23,295 nt of DNA, taken from positions 1 through 23,295 of the IMG/VR virus record IMGVR_UViG_3300026253_000008. The stretch is one strand, 5' to 3'. The position numbers and the translations under genes were made by a program. Source of the stretch: a virus. The notes under the pieces were generated by a model, which saw only the letters and a program-made list of their open reading frames with translations, did not search any database and was not told where the DNA came from. This document shows positions 1 to 7,243 of the stretch, in pieces (the stretch's first letter is position 1; each line of letters starts with the position of its first letter).

Positions 1-260
1 TCATTTAATATCCAAGAAGAAAAACTTGGGTTTTTTTGTGGAATGAAAGCATCTCTAACTTGATCGTATGTAAATCCTATTCCAGCATAATTCTTTCTAA
101 AAGGTGTTCCACTTAACTTGTGAATACCCTCAGAAGTATTATAAGAAGTTCTTTTACCTCCATAATATTCTTCCCAATTATGTGTATGATCAGTCTCGTC
201 TTTACCTACAATAACTTGAGTAACAACATTGTTTTCATCTAAAATTGCGTAATGTGCCAT
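1..260 (-). CDS. Marine-phage conserved structural protein (partial, C-terminus off the left edge)
   Basis: The frame is open from an ATG at 258-260 down to base 1. The first 86 residues begin MAHYAILDENNVVTQVIVG and include WEEYYGG, GTPFRKNYAGIGFTYD and a final SFSSWILN, where the window ends. I recall this arrangement (AxLDENNxV near the start, FRKNYAGIGxTYD, then FxSWxLNE) from small or modular structural and tail-associated proteins of marine T4-like phages. The biochemical role is unknown to me. A good ribosome-binding site (AAGGAAA) sits just upstream, in the 8-nt gap after the glycine-rich gene, so the two are probably co-transcribed leftward. The TCA at bases 1-3 is not an in-frame stop, because the last complete codon is AAT at 3-5. 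The true end therefore lies outside the window. Confidence 0.8.
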   Translation of the reverse strand, partial: MAHYAILDENNVVTQVIVGKDETDHTHNWEEYYGGKRTSYNTSEGIHKLSGTPFRKNYAGIGFTYDQVRDAFIPQKNPSFSSWILN

Positions 261-268
261 ATTTTCCT

Positions 269-1240
269 TTATGAGAATGTTACTGTATCTCCAGTACCAG
301 CTACAGTTACGTTATAAATATTAAAACCAGATGCAGTAGTAGTAGATGCAGTTACACCACCTGTGAATGTGGCAGTATAAGTATCTGGTATTTTTAGGAC
401 AATAACTCCACTACCTCCAGCCGCTCCAGGAGTAGCGGCATTTCCTCCTCCGCCTCCTCCTTTTCCATTAGTTCCTGCTGTGCAAGTTCCGACACCTGAA
501 TTTGCTTTGGAGTTACCTCCACCATGAGAAGCACCTGGGCCAGGATTAACATAACCATTTCCTGCTCCACCACCACCATAAGTGGTTGATGTACCAGATA
601 TAGTGCTGGTTATTCCAATACCCCCTGCCCCTCCATATTCGGCAGTTCCTGAGGGGAGTTGATCTATTCCTCCGTTGCCACCGGCACCTCCGGCACCTCC
701 TCCACCTCCACATGCGGCATTAGATTGTTCTCCAAAACCACCATTATAACCCTGACCGCCTATTCCATTACCGGGTTCTCGTGTGGACATAGGGCGAGAA
801 GAGCCTAATCTATAAGGGCCACCACCTCCACCAGAACCACCATCTAAATTAAAAGTATAAGCAACACTAGATGAATTAGAAGACCCTCTTCCTCCTCCAA
901 CAGAAGTAACGGCAAATACTGAATTATTACCGGGAGATTGTGATGCTCCACCAGCACCTACAGTTATAGTATAGGCTCTACCAAGTACACACATGGCAGG
1001 TACATCTGTTGTAAAACCTGAGTCATTGCCAGAAGCATACACAGGGGCAACACTAGAACGTAACCCTCCTGCACCACCTCCGCCACCATAAACAAGTGTA
1101 CCATCCTTTCCCCCACCTCCGCCGCCTCCGGCTTGAACCAGATAATCAACTAATATGGTTGCCTCCCCTGTTCCTATAAAGGTTACAGTTCCGCCTGATT
1201 CTGTAATTGCTGTTGTACTACCTAATATTAAATCTGCCAT
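269..1240 (-). CDS. Glycine-rich tail fibre / adhesin-like protein
   Basis: This is a 323-residue protein dominated by glycine runs. It has a short beta-rich start (MADLILGSTTAITESGG), then a YLVQAGGGGGGG entry into a poly-Gly body at about residues 33-275, then a GSGVIVLKIP exit and a C-terminal TATFTGGVTA...GFNIYNVTVAG tail. I recall this frame (YLVxAGGGGGG ... GAGGSGVxxxxxP ... GFNIYxVTxxG) from phage and marine tail-fibre proteins. Glycine-rich bodies of this kind form polyglycine-II helix sandwiches in adhesins such as gp38 of Salmonella phage S16, so a receptor-contact role at the tail or fibre tip is a reasonable inference. It sits between two other small leftward structural-type genes, with AGGAT as ribosome-binding site in a 9-nt gap. 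Local GC is above the rest of the window, which Gly and Ala codons explain. It could also be a non-adhesive decoration protein. Confidence 0.72.
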   Translation of the reverse strand: MADLILGSTTAITESGGTVTFIGTGEATILVDYLVQAGGGGGGGKDGTLVYGGGGGAGGLRSSVAPVYASGNDSGFTTDVPAMCVLGRAYTITVGAGGASQSPGNNSVFAVTSVGGGRGSSNSSSVAYTFNLDGGSGGGGGPYRLGSSRPMSTREPGNGIGGQGYNGGFGEQSNAACGGGGGAGGAGGNGGIDQLPSGTAEYGGAGGIGITSTISGTSTTYGGGGAGNGYVNPGPGASHGGGNSKANSGVGTCTAGTNGKGGGGGGNAATPGAAGGSGVIVLKIPDTYTATFTGGVTASTTTASGFNIYNVTVAGTGDTVTFS

Positions 1241-1249
1241 TCGTTAATC

Positions 1250-1501
1250 CTATTTTATAGATAGTTTGCTTGTCGAAGCAATTGTCAAAGTATTAGTTAC
1301 TGTAAGACTGCCTATCGAACTTAAATTTCCATTAATTGTTACGTTTGGTATTGTTACCGGTCCGGCTATTATCGTATTGGTGTTAGCAGGAACAGTTAGG
1401 TTACCTTCAAAAACATCTTCATTTGAAGATCCTGTTTCAAAAGAAATTGGTAGAGGTAAACCTTGAGTAATAGCATTTGCCATTTCTACTGCACGAGTCA
1501 T
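1250..1501 (-). CDS. Small beta-rich phage structural protein
   Basis: This 83-residue protein starts MTRAVEMANAITQGLPLPI and ends in repeated short strands of alternating Val/Thr/Ile with Asn and Gly (GPVTIPNVTINGNLSSIG, then SLTVTNTLTI). The TRAVxxAN start followed by a strand-turn repeat resembles small marine-phage proteins with beta-helical or trimeric-fibre stretches. No catalytic motif is visible. The start has a strong ribosome-binding site (AGGAG, 8 nt upstream). It lies between the glycine-rich gene and the 126-residue gene, in the same direction. A fibre-segment or tip-attachment role is inferred only from composition and neighbours. Confidence 0.68.
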   Translation of the reverse strand: MTRAVEMANAITQGLPLPISFETGSSNEDVFEGNLTVPANTNTIIAGPVTIPNVTINGNLSSIGSLTVTNTLTIASTSKLSIK

Positions 1502-1519
1502 TAATGGATCTCCTTATAG

Positions 1520-1527
1520 TATTTATT
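1520..1527 (-). promoter_or_regulatory. Possible late promoter motif (AATAAATA) before the 83-residue gene
   Basis: Read leftward, the bases spell AATAAATA, matching the NATAAATA late-promoter core of T4-like cyanophages. The motif overlaps the last codons and stop of the upstream 126-residue gene. It lies so close to the AGGAG ribosome-binding site of the 83-residue gene that the leader would be only about a dozen bases. In AT-rich DNA such an octamer can arise by chance, so this is weak. Confidence 0.3.
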
Positions 1528-1903
1528 TAACGAGCTTCTCTAGTACGAAATTTTCCGGATCTATTCCTCCGTGGAATTCTATTACATGATTTATAATATC
1601 TGAAGGAACCCAACCATACACACTTTCGGTTGGATCTTGGTCGGGATCTTCTTTCCATTGATTCCAAATAGGTTCGGAAGCAGACGGAAAACCAATTTCA
1701 AATGCATCGTAATGATCTGCTAATGCTTTAGGAGTAGAGTAATGTGTAGGACCTGCTTGAATAGAAAAAGTGAACCCGTCTTTACACGTTAAATGCTTTG
1801 GAACTCGTTGATGTGCAAAGTGCGAAGTAGGATTGTGTATTTCTTTAAATGCTTTGAACCATGCATTGGCCCAATCATCTATTTTAATTACCTTTGTCTG
1901 CAT
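1523..1903 (-). CDS. Conserved phage protein of unknown function (126 aa)
   Basis: The protein is soluble-looking, with no membrane segment or signal peptide. A central block reads DGFTFSIQAG, THYSTP, FEIGFPSASEPI, VYGWVP and then VIEFHGGID. I recall a similar pattern (GFxxSVQAxxxHY...VEVGFPS...DPxxTVYGxVP...VIxxHGG) from small conserved phage proteins of unknown function, found in many tailed phages and not confined to structural clusters. It overlaps the end of the upstream 135-residue gene by 20 nt, which implies co-transcription and probably translational coupling. The start ATG at 1901-1903 lies inside that overlap. No enzymatic residues can be assigned. Confidence 0.7.
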   Translation of the reverse strand: MQTKVIKIDDWANAWFKAFKEIHNPTSHFAHQRVPKHLTCKDGFTFSIQAGPTHYSTPKALADHYDAFEIGFPSASEPIWNQWKEDPDQDPTESVYGWVPSDIINHVIEFHGGIDPENFVLEKLVK

Positions 1904-2291
1904 ATTTTGCGATTTGGTCTTCGATTGTTGTTAAAAATTGGGTTACTTGTTTATTAAGATAATCAGCTAACTGGTTACTTACTCTTCGTATATCTATTAC
2001 AGTACCCATCTCATCTAATATTGATTGAATATCTACAGTATGAACTTCTAAACTAGAAAGCCATCCTTTATTTACACCAACTGACCGATCTCCTGGTTCC
2101 CATGTTAATTCATAATTTGCATTTACAAAAATAGCAAGATTACTTTTAGGACCAACATTGTTTATTTGCATATTACTAACAGTAGCGGTTTGTTGATCAC
2201 CGTATCCTTGTACTTCAATTGTTCCTGGATCTTCTAACTCAACAGGATGTTTTTTATGGTACCAGTTTGATTCAATTTCGTTAATTTTCAT
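1884..2291 (-). CDS. Uncharacterised phage protein (135 aa)
   Basis: I do not recognise this family. The N-terminal half is polar and probably beta-rich (EDPGTIEVQGYGDQQTATV, then NLAIFVNANYELTWEPGDR). The C-terminal 60 residues look helical and possibly coiled-coil (IDIRRVSNQLADYLNKQV, then FLTTIEDQIAKYADKG). There is no signal peptide or membrane segment. It is the first gene of the leftward cluster. Its start is preceded by AGGAAT, and it lies about 30 nt downstream of the tRNA-like gene. Read-through from the sigma70 promoter at 2404-2432 would therefore place this gene, and those after it, under that promoter unless transcription stops after the tRNA. Confidence 0.65.
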   Translation of the reverse strand: MKINEIESNWYHKKHPVELEDPGTIEVQGYGDQQTATVSNMQINNVGPKSNLAIFVNANYELTWEPGDRSVGVNKGWLSSLEVHTVDIQSILDEMGTVIDIRRVSNQLADYLNKQVTQFLTTIEDQIAKYADKGN

Positions 2292-2312
2292 TAAGTAATT
2301 CCTAACTTAAAT

Positions 2313-2324
2313 ATTTAGCTAAAT
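2313..2324. repeat. 12-bp perfect palindrome at the tRNA-like 3' end
   Basis: ATTTAGCTAAAT is its own reverse complement. It begins at the final A of the encoded CCA of the leftward tRNA-like gene and extends downstream. It could be a processing, pausing or protein-binding element, or a chance event in AT-rich DNA. It has no loop, so as RNA it would form only a weak hairpin. Confidence 0.4.
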
Positions 2325-2396
2325 GGTAAAGGTTATTGAAATCGAATCAGCGACAATCTGCGTGTAAAACAAGTCTCCCAACTGAGCTAAACCCCT
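2324..2396 (-). tRNA. Degenerate tRNA-Val(UAC)-like gene with encoded CCA
   Basis: Read leftward, a 73-nt cloverleaf can be drawn. The acceptor AGGGGTT pairs fully with AACCTTT (two G-U pairs), followed by discriminator A and encoded CCA. Positions 8-9 are TA. The anticodon loop TTTACAC gives anticodon UAC (Val). The variable loop is TTGTC and the T-loop is a canonical TTCGATT. The D-arm (GCTCAGTTGGGAGA) is 3 nt shorter than the usual GCTC-loop-GAGC-A form, leaving about a 3-bp stem. The anticodon stem CTTGT/GCAGA has one C-A mismatch and two G-U pairs, and the T-stem has one C-A mismatch. It may be a reduced phage tRNA, a decaying one, or a tRNA mimic. A perfect sigma70 promoter immediately upstream argues that it is transcribed. 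Confidence 0.6.
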
Positions 2397-2403
2397 ATTA
2401 TAT

Positions 2404-2432
2404 ATTATAGCAACCTACAAAGAAAATGTCAA
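2404..2432 (-). promoter_or_regulatory. Perfect-consensus sigma70 promoter for the tRNA-like gene
   Basis: On the minus strand TTGACA (2432-2427) is followed by a 17-nt spacer and TATAAT (2409-2404), exactly the consensus of a primary-sigma promoter. Upstream lie A/T tracts (about 2435-2470) that could act as an UP element. Transcription would be expected to begin around 2397, at the first base of the tRNA-like gene (2396), giving almost no 5' leader. Host-type promoters normally drive early genes in T4-like phages, so its place inside a late structural block is notable. Confidence 0.8.
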
Positions 2433-2484
2433 CCAAAAAAGTAAAAAAATACAAGACAAAAATTAAATTAGTAGTTAATTTTCC

Positions 2485-2492
2485 TATAAATA
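2485..2492 (+). promoter_or_regulatory. T4-type late promoter (TATAAATA) for the baseplate block
   Basis: TATAAATA is the exact T4 late-promoter core, recognised in T4 by the gp55 sigma factor with gp33 and the sliding clamp. It lies 31 nt before the gp25 ATG, so transcription would start near 2498 and give a short leader of about 25 nt. No -35 element is expected for this class. It should drive gp25, gp6 and the giant gene in the late phase. Confidence 0.75.
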
Positions 2493-2523
2493 CACATAGA
2501 ACTCTTTATTTATATGCGTAATT

Positions 2524-2898
2524 ATGGCAACACTTTTTCGAGGATACTCAACATATGGTAAACGACACGGGCCGTTTACTCTCAAAGACTACGAACTCGC
2601 TAAACAAGACATAACTAACCATTTTTACACTCGTAAAGGTGAGCGATTAATGGATCCAAACTTTGGATCTATTATATGGAATTTATTATTTGAACCACTG
2701 GATGAGGGTGTTATAGATACCATTACTGAAGATTGTCAGCGTATAGTTAATTTGGATCCTAGATTTGAATTAGACGAAACACGAACATTTGAACATGAGC
2801 ATAGTCTTAGTGTTCAACTTAGATTAAGATATGTCCCGGCAAATAAACTAGAAGTTTTAGAATTAACTTTCGATAAACAAACTGAGGAAGCAGTATAA
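2524..2898 (+). CDS. 25: Baseplate wedge subunit gp25
   Basis: This 124-residue protein is close to T4 gp25 (132 residues). It is the T4-like member of the gp25/TssE family, which sits in the baseplate wedge next to gp6 and contacts the sheath-nucleation region. Visible family features are TRKGERLMDPNFGS at residues 36-49 (T4: TTRKGSRPFDPEFG), LLFEPLDE at 54-61, a helix to about residue 75, and a C-terminal beta sheet (SLSVQLRLRYVP, then LEVLELTF). The EPR motif of many relatives reads EPL here. Despite the old lysozyme-like label, members have a structural role. The start lacks a strong ribosome-binding site (GCGTAATT precedes the ATG). The stop TAA overlaps the gp6 ATG by one base (TAATG), implying coupled translation. 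Confidence 0.9.
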   Translation: MATLFRGYSTYGKRHGPFTLKDYELAKQDITNHFYTRKGERLMDPNFGSIIWNLLFEPLDEGVIDTITEDCQRIVNLDPRFELDETRTFEHEHSLSVQLRLRYVPANKLEVLELTFDKQTEEAV

Positions 2899-5800
2899 TG
2901 GCTAAACGAAGACAAGATGTATTGTTTGCCGCTGAAGATTACCAAGTCGCATATGAGGCCTTCACACAAGCAAATTTAAAAGCATACGATTTCGACACGC
3001 TAAAATCAGCAATGGTCGAATATATTAGATTGAATTATCCTGAGGATTTTAATGATTGGATTAATTCTTCGGAATTTGTAAGCATAATTGACCTTATTGC
3101 ATATATGGGCCATAGTTTGGCATTTAGATTGGATCTATCCTCAAGAGAAAACTTTTTAGAAACTGCCACCCAACAAGATTCAGTACTTCGTTTAGCAAAA
3201 CAATTAGGGTATGCATTTAAGCGACATCAAAATGCAGTGGGTTTATTAAAAATAAAGTCGATACAAACAACTGAACCGTTAACCGATGCTGATGGGATAA
3301 GTTTAAAAGGAAAAACAATATATTGGAATGACACAACAAATACAAACGCATATGATCAATTTATTTCTGTATTAAATTCAGTTTTTCAATCAACAAATCA
3401 ATATGGTACACCATATAAAAAAGGTACTATCGGTGGTATTAATACATATGGTTATAAATTAAATGATATAACAAATAAAGATGTTGTGCATAGTTTTAGT
3501 GCCCGATTAAGCGGAATTGCTATTTCGTTAGAAGTATGCAACGTTGACTTTCTTGATGATGGATATTTTTATGAACCAGATCCAAATCCTTATGCTAATT
3601 TTCAGATGTTGTATAGAAATGATGGAAAAGGAAATGCAAGTAGTGATACCGGATTCTTCTTTTTATTTAAACAAGGTGCTATTGCTTTTAAAGATATTTT
3701 AGTTGAAGAAGCCATTGAAAATAGAGTAATTGATATAAATGTAGATAAAATTAATGAAAGCGATATATGGGTTCAAACAATTAATTCAGATGGAAGTATT
3801 TTAACAAATTGGTCAAAAGTACCAAACTTAACAGGCAACAATGTTATCTATAATAGTTTAAATCAAGATATAAGAGACATTTTTTCTGTTATCCCTAGGG
3901 CGAACGATCAGTTGTCAATTAAATTTGCTGATGGTAGGTTTGGAAATGCACCTAAAGGAATTATACGAACATGGTATAGGACAAGCAATGCCGAATCTTA
4001 TATTATTCAACCGGACGATATTAAAGACGTTAGTGTTACAATGGAATATGTTTCGGGCAATAATAACCAAGTATATGAAGTTACATTTGTGTCTAATTTA
4101 GAATATACTGTTAACAATGCATCTAAACAAGAAAGTATTACAGATATTAAAGAAAATGCCCCAAAAGTATATAATTCGCAGGATAGAATGGTTACGGCAG
4201 AAGATTATTCTGTATATCCACTAACCTTATCAAGTAATGTTAAAAAAATTAAAGCAGTTAATAGAACGCATAGTGGCCATACTAGATATGTAGATATTAA
4301 TGATCCAACTGGCACATATAAAGATTTAACAATTTTTGGTGATGATGGATATATCTATAGAGAAGAAACAGCAAAACGCAGAACACAAAGTTTTTCAAGT
4401 AATATGACTTCTACTGATATTGTAAATGGTATTATGGAGGATATGATAGGAGATCCGGAAGCTATTAATTTTTATTTTGATAGATACAATCCTAGTTTTA
4501 TCTCAGTAGATAGTTATGCCGCAACAACACTCGGAACAGCATGGACAATACGCCCATCACTTACAACAACAAATTTTAGTAAAGTTGCGTATAATGGTTC
4601 TATATATGTTGCTGTTGGAAATACAGGAAGAATATATACATCTACTGATTTAACAACTTGGACTTCAAGGACTTCTAATACATCAATTGATTTAACTGCT
4701 GTATCATATGGATTAGATAGTACCACTGCCGCTCTTTTTGTTGTAACTGTTAAAAATGGTGATATTTTATTTTCAGCAGATGGTATTACTTGGACTCTTG
4801 TTAATACAACGCCAAATGTACAACTTAATAGAGTACGATATCTTAATAACGAATGGTGGGCTGTTGGTAATGCAGGTAATGTAATAAAATGGGATGGTGA
4901 TACTTCGAGCGGAAATACAGATTGGACTGCGGTTGTATTAGGTGGTTCTAGTGCAACGGTAACCGGAGTTGATATTGCATGGAACGGAAGTAAATATTTT
5001 ATTTCAGCATTGGGAGGATTTAATGCTACCTCAACAGATGGAAGCGATAACAATTGGGCCTTTCAAGATGCTACAGGTGAAACATGGAATTCTGTTATAA
5101 ATGTGTCTGATATATTTTGGGCTGTTGGTAACGGGGGAATTATAAAATCATCAACTGATGGAGATACTTGGACAACACATTCTACTGATACAAAAACCAA
5201 TACAAATTTAAAAGATATTGTGTATAATAGTTCTACATATGTTATTGTTGGAGCCTCAGGCACCATTGTATCATCAAGTAATGGTACAACATTTACCGAA
5301 CAAACATCTGGAACAACCGGACATTTAAATGGTATTGCTGTTGGAGTGAGTGGTACAGTAGCAAGTGTTGGTGATTCTGGAATTATTTTATCATCAACAA
5401 CTATCATATCGTCAACTGCTCCAATATTAGAATGGACACAAGTTTCATCTACTACAAAGACTTGTACAGGATATTTTAATACAAAATTTCAAGGAGCAAC
5501 AAGTGTTGCACCTGTTGGTACTCCTGGTATATATGAATTAATTTATGTTAAAAAAGGATCTATAGTAGAATTTAGCGAAACTCCTTTTAGTGCATCTGCT
5601 TCAACTAAATGGGCAACTGTTTTATCAATATATGGCGATGGTAGAGGACTTACAAATATAGATGCTGATTTTACAGGAAAAACCTCTGAAGGATATGGTG
5701 CATTAACATTAAGTAGGGTAATACCAAGTACAGCAAGAATAAAACGTATTATACCTCCGTATAATACAAAATTTTCTGATACAGAAAAAACGACTGTAAT

Positions 5801-7232
5801 TGCACAATTAGATAATAAAAATACATTTGGGCTTTATTTTAATCATACAGCAGGAACATGGACTATAGTTAATAATAGTGCTGTTGCTGGTGATCCGGAT
5901 ATTACTGCATGGGATATTAGTACTGTTGGGGGGACATCAAATGATGACAAAAGTTTTTTAATGAGGATAGAATATGATGTATCTGGCCAGCAATGGATTT
6001 TTCAATTACGAACTATTCGATATATTTTTGCAAGTATTAAAAATGTTAGATTTCATAATCAACGAGCAAGATTAAAGACATCAAGTAATACATTAAAACC
6101 GGTTGATGATAAAATTACATTTAGTAAAGAACTTATTCTTAAACCAAATACTTGGGATGGCGTGGGCACAGAAACAGTGAACACAGCAACAGCATTAACA
6201 GAAAATATACAATTTAATATATTAGATTATTTTACATATCCAGATGGATACACAGATCCAAGACGAGTTATTTTAACATTAATTGATGCTAATGGAGATT
6301 TTGTTCCTGATAATCCTGAAGGATTTATAGATTTAGTTGGTAAGACAACATATTCTAGTGGTGCAATAGATTTTGATAATTCACCATCTATGTATTTAGG
6401 TAAAGAACTTGACGGAACAATCGAATATACAAATTTAGCAAGCGAAGCAACATACGAAGTAAACAATGTTACATATAATTCAACTCAAATTGTCGGAAGA
6501 CAGACACTAAAATTTCAATGGAACCATTTTGCTGTTGAAGATTATGCAATAGATCCAGCAGTATCAAATATTATTGATCTGTTTATTCTAACAAATTCAT
6601 ATGATACAGCATTACGAAATTGGTTAACAACTGATGGTAATCCGGCAACCAAACCATTACCTCCAACAACTAATGCTTTAGAATTACAATTTGCCAGTCT
6701 TGATAATTATAAGACATCGTCTGATACAATTGTTTATCGGTCAGTAAAATACCGAATACTTTTTGGAGAACAAGCAGATACTGAATTCCAAGCAAGGTTC
6801 AAAGTTATAAAAGCAGTAGGAACAGTTTATACTGACAATGAAATTAAATCTAAAATAGTTGAATATGTTGATGAATATTTTCTACCGGAGTATTGGGATT
6901 TTGGAGAGAGTTTTTATTATACAGAGTTAAGTGCATATATTCATAATAAAATGGTAGGTATTATAAATTCTGTTGTGATAGTGCCGGGGTACTCTGAAAG
7001 TAGATTTGGTAGCTTGTTTGAAATAACACCTAACTCCGACGAGTTATTTATTTCTGCGGCAAAGGTATCTAATGTTGATATTGTTTCTGTGTATACTGAT
7101 ACTAATTTACGTACAGTTGGTGCGGCATCAGTAATAACGTCAACAGCAACAATTGAAGCAGGTATAACGTATACTTCGGGTTCATCGGGTAGTGGCTATT
7201 CAGGATCTAGTGGTTCGAGTAGTTCATATTAA
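2898..7232 (+). CDS. 6: Baseplate wedge subunit gp6 with inserted seven-repeat beta-propeller
   Basis: At 1444 residues this is more than twice T4 gp6 (660). The N-terminal core is unmistakable: YIRLNYPEDFNDWINSSEF, then IDLIAYMGHSLAFRLDLSSR and ENFLETATQQDSVLRLAKQL. The mid-region has MVTAEDYSVYP (from residue 431), IKKIKAVNRTHSGHTRY and DINDPTGTYKDLTIFGDDG. In T4, gp6 dimers join neighbouring wedges and form the inner baseplate ring. Residues about 545-838 are an insertion of seven repeats of 38-44 residues with the pattern WT...(L)xxVxY...YVAVGxxGxIxxSxDG, like Ycf48/BNR-type propellers. Gp6-like sequence resumes at LEWTQVSSTTKTCTGYF. The C-terminus is a Ser/Gly-rich tail (about residues 1424-1444). 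The giant gene follows after 11 nt, with AAGG as its ribosome-binding site. Confidence 0.9.
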   Translation: MAKRRQDVLFAAEDYQVAYEAFTQANLKAYDFDTLKSAMVEYIRLNYPEDFNDWINSSEFVSIIDLIAYMGHSLAFRLDLSSRENFLETATQQDSVLRLAKQLGYAFKRHQNAVGLLKIKSIQTTEPLTDADGISLKGKTIYWNDTTNTNAYDQFISVLNSVFQSTNQYGTPYKKGTIGGINTYGYKLNDITNKDVVHSFSARLSGIAISLEVCNVDFLDDGYFYEPDPNPYANFQMLYRNDGKGNASSDTGFFFLFKQGAIAFKDILVEEAIENRVIDINVDKINESDIWVQTINSDGSILTNWSKVPNLTGNNVIYNSLNQDIRDIFSVIPRANDQLSIKFADGRFGNAPKGIIRTWYRTSNAESYIIQPDDIKDVSVTMEYVSGNNNQVYEVTFVSNLEYTVNNASKQESITDIKENAPKVYNSQDRMVTAEDYSVYPLTLSSNVKKIKAVNRTHSGHTRYVDINDPTGTYKDLTIFGDDGYIYREETAKRRTQSFSSNMTSTDIVNGIMEDMIGDPEAINFYFDRYNPSFISVDSYAATTLGTAWTIRPSLTTTNFSKVAYNGSIYVAVGNTGRIYTSTDLTTWTSRTSNTSIDLTAVSYGLDSTTAALFVVTVKNGDILFSADGITWTLVNTTPNVQLNRVRYLNNEWWAVGNAGNVIKWDGDTSSGNTDWTAVVLGGSSATVTGVDIAWNGSKYFISALGGFNATSTDGSDNNWAFQDATGETWNSVINVSDIFWAVGNGGIIKSSTDGDTWTTHSTDTKTNTNLKDIVYNSSTYVIVGASGTIVSSSNGTTFTEQTSGTTGHLNGIAVGVSGTVASVGDSGIILSSTTIISSTAPILEWTQVSSTTKTCTGYFNTKFQGATSVAPVGTPGIYELIYVKKGSIVEFSETPFSASASTKWATVLSIYGDGRGLTNIDADFTGKTSEGYGALTLSRVIPSTARIKRIIPPYNTKFSDTEKTTVIAQLDNKNTFGLYFNHTAGTWTIVNNSAVAGDPDITAWDISTVGGTSNDDKSFLMRIEYDVSGQQWIFQLRTIRYIFASIKNVRFHNQRARLKTSSNTLKPVDDKITFSKELILKPNTWDGVGTETVNTATALTENIQFNILDYFTYPDGYTDPRRVILTLIDANGDFVPDNPEGFIDLVGKTTYSSGAIDFDNSPSMYLGKELDGTIEYTNLASEATYEVNNVTYNSTQIVGRQTLKFQWNHFAVEDYAIDPAVSNIIDLFILTNSYDTALRNWLTTDGNPATKPLPPTTNALELQFASLDNYKTSSDTIVYRSVKYRILFGEQADTEFQARFKVIKAVGTVYTDNEIKSKIVEYVDEYFLPEYWDFGESFYYTELSAYIHNKMVGIINSVVIVPGYSESRFGSLFEITPNSDELFISAAKVSNVDIVSVYTDTNLRTVGAASVITSTATIEAGITYTSGSSGSGYSGSSGSSSSY
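6460..6479 (+). repeat. 20-bp exact repeat, copy 1 (in gp6)
   Basis: TAAACAATGTTACATATAAT here is identical to 11400-11419 in the giant gene. Both copies are read in the frame that gives NNVTYN, within the wider matches YEVNNVTYN and YELNNVTYN. Confidence 0.6.
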
Positions 7233-7243
7233 GGTAAAAACAT

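Noticed and set aside
1266-1466. Plus-strand open frame opposite the 83-residue gene
   Set aside because: Antisense shadow of a small beta-rich gene with a good ribosome-binding site on the other strand.
2309-2320. Leftward late promoter (GCTAAATA) before the 135-residue gene
   Set aside because: It differs from NATAAATA at a core position and overlaps the palindrome, and AT-rich DNA gives such near matches easily.
2524-2898. Lysozyme activity for gp25
   Set aside because: The lysozyme-like name is historical. The family is structural in baseplates and type VI secretion, and no lysozyme catalytic pair is apparent.
4514-5407. Long open frames on the minus strand opposite the gp6 propeller
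   Set aside because: They mirror the repetitive, AT-rich coding strand of gp6, have no ribosome-binding sites or family features, and the sense frame is clearly the real gene.
4530-5412. Sialidase or neuraminidase function for the propeller in gp6
   Set aside because: The repeats recall BNR/Ycf48-type propellers, but I see no arginine triad or nucleophilic Tyr/Glu set of sialidases.
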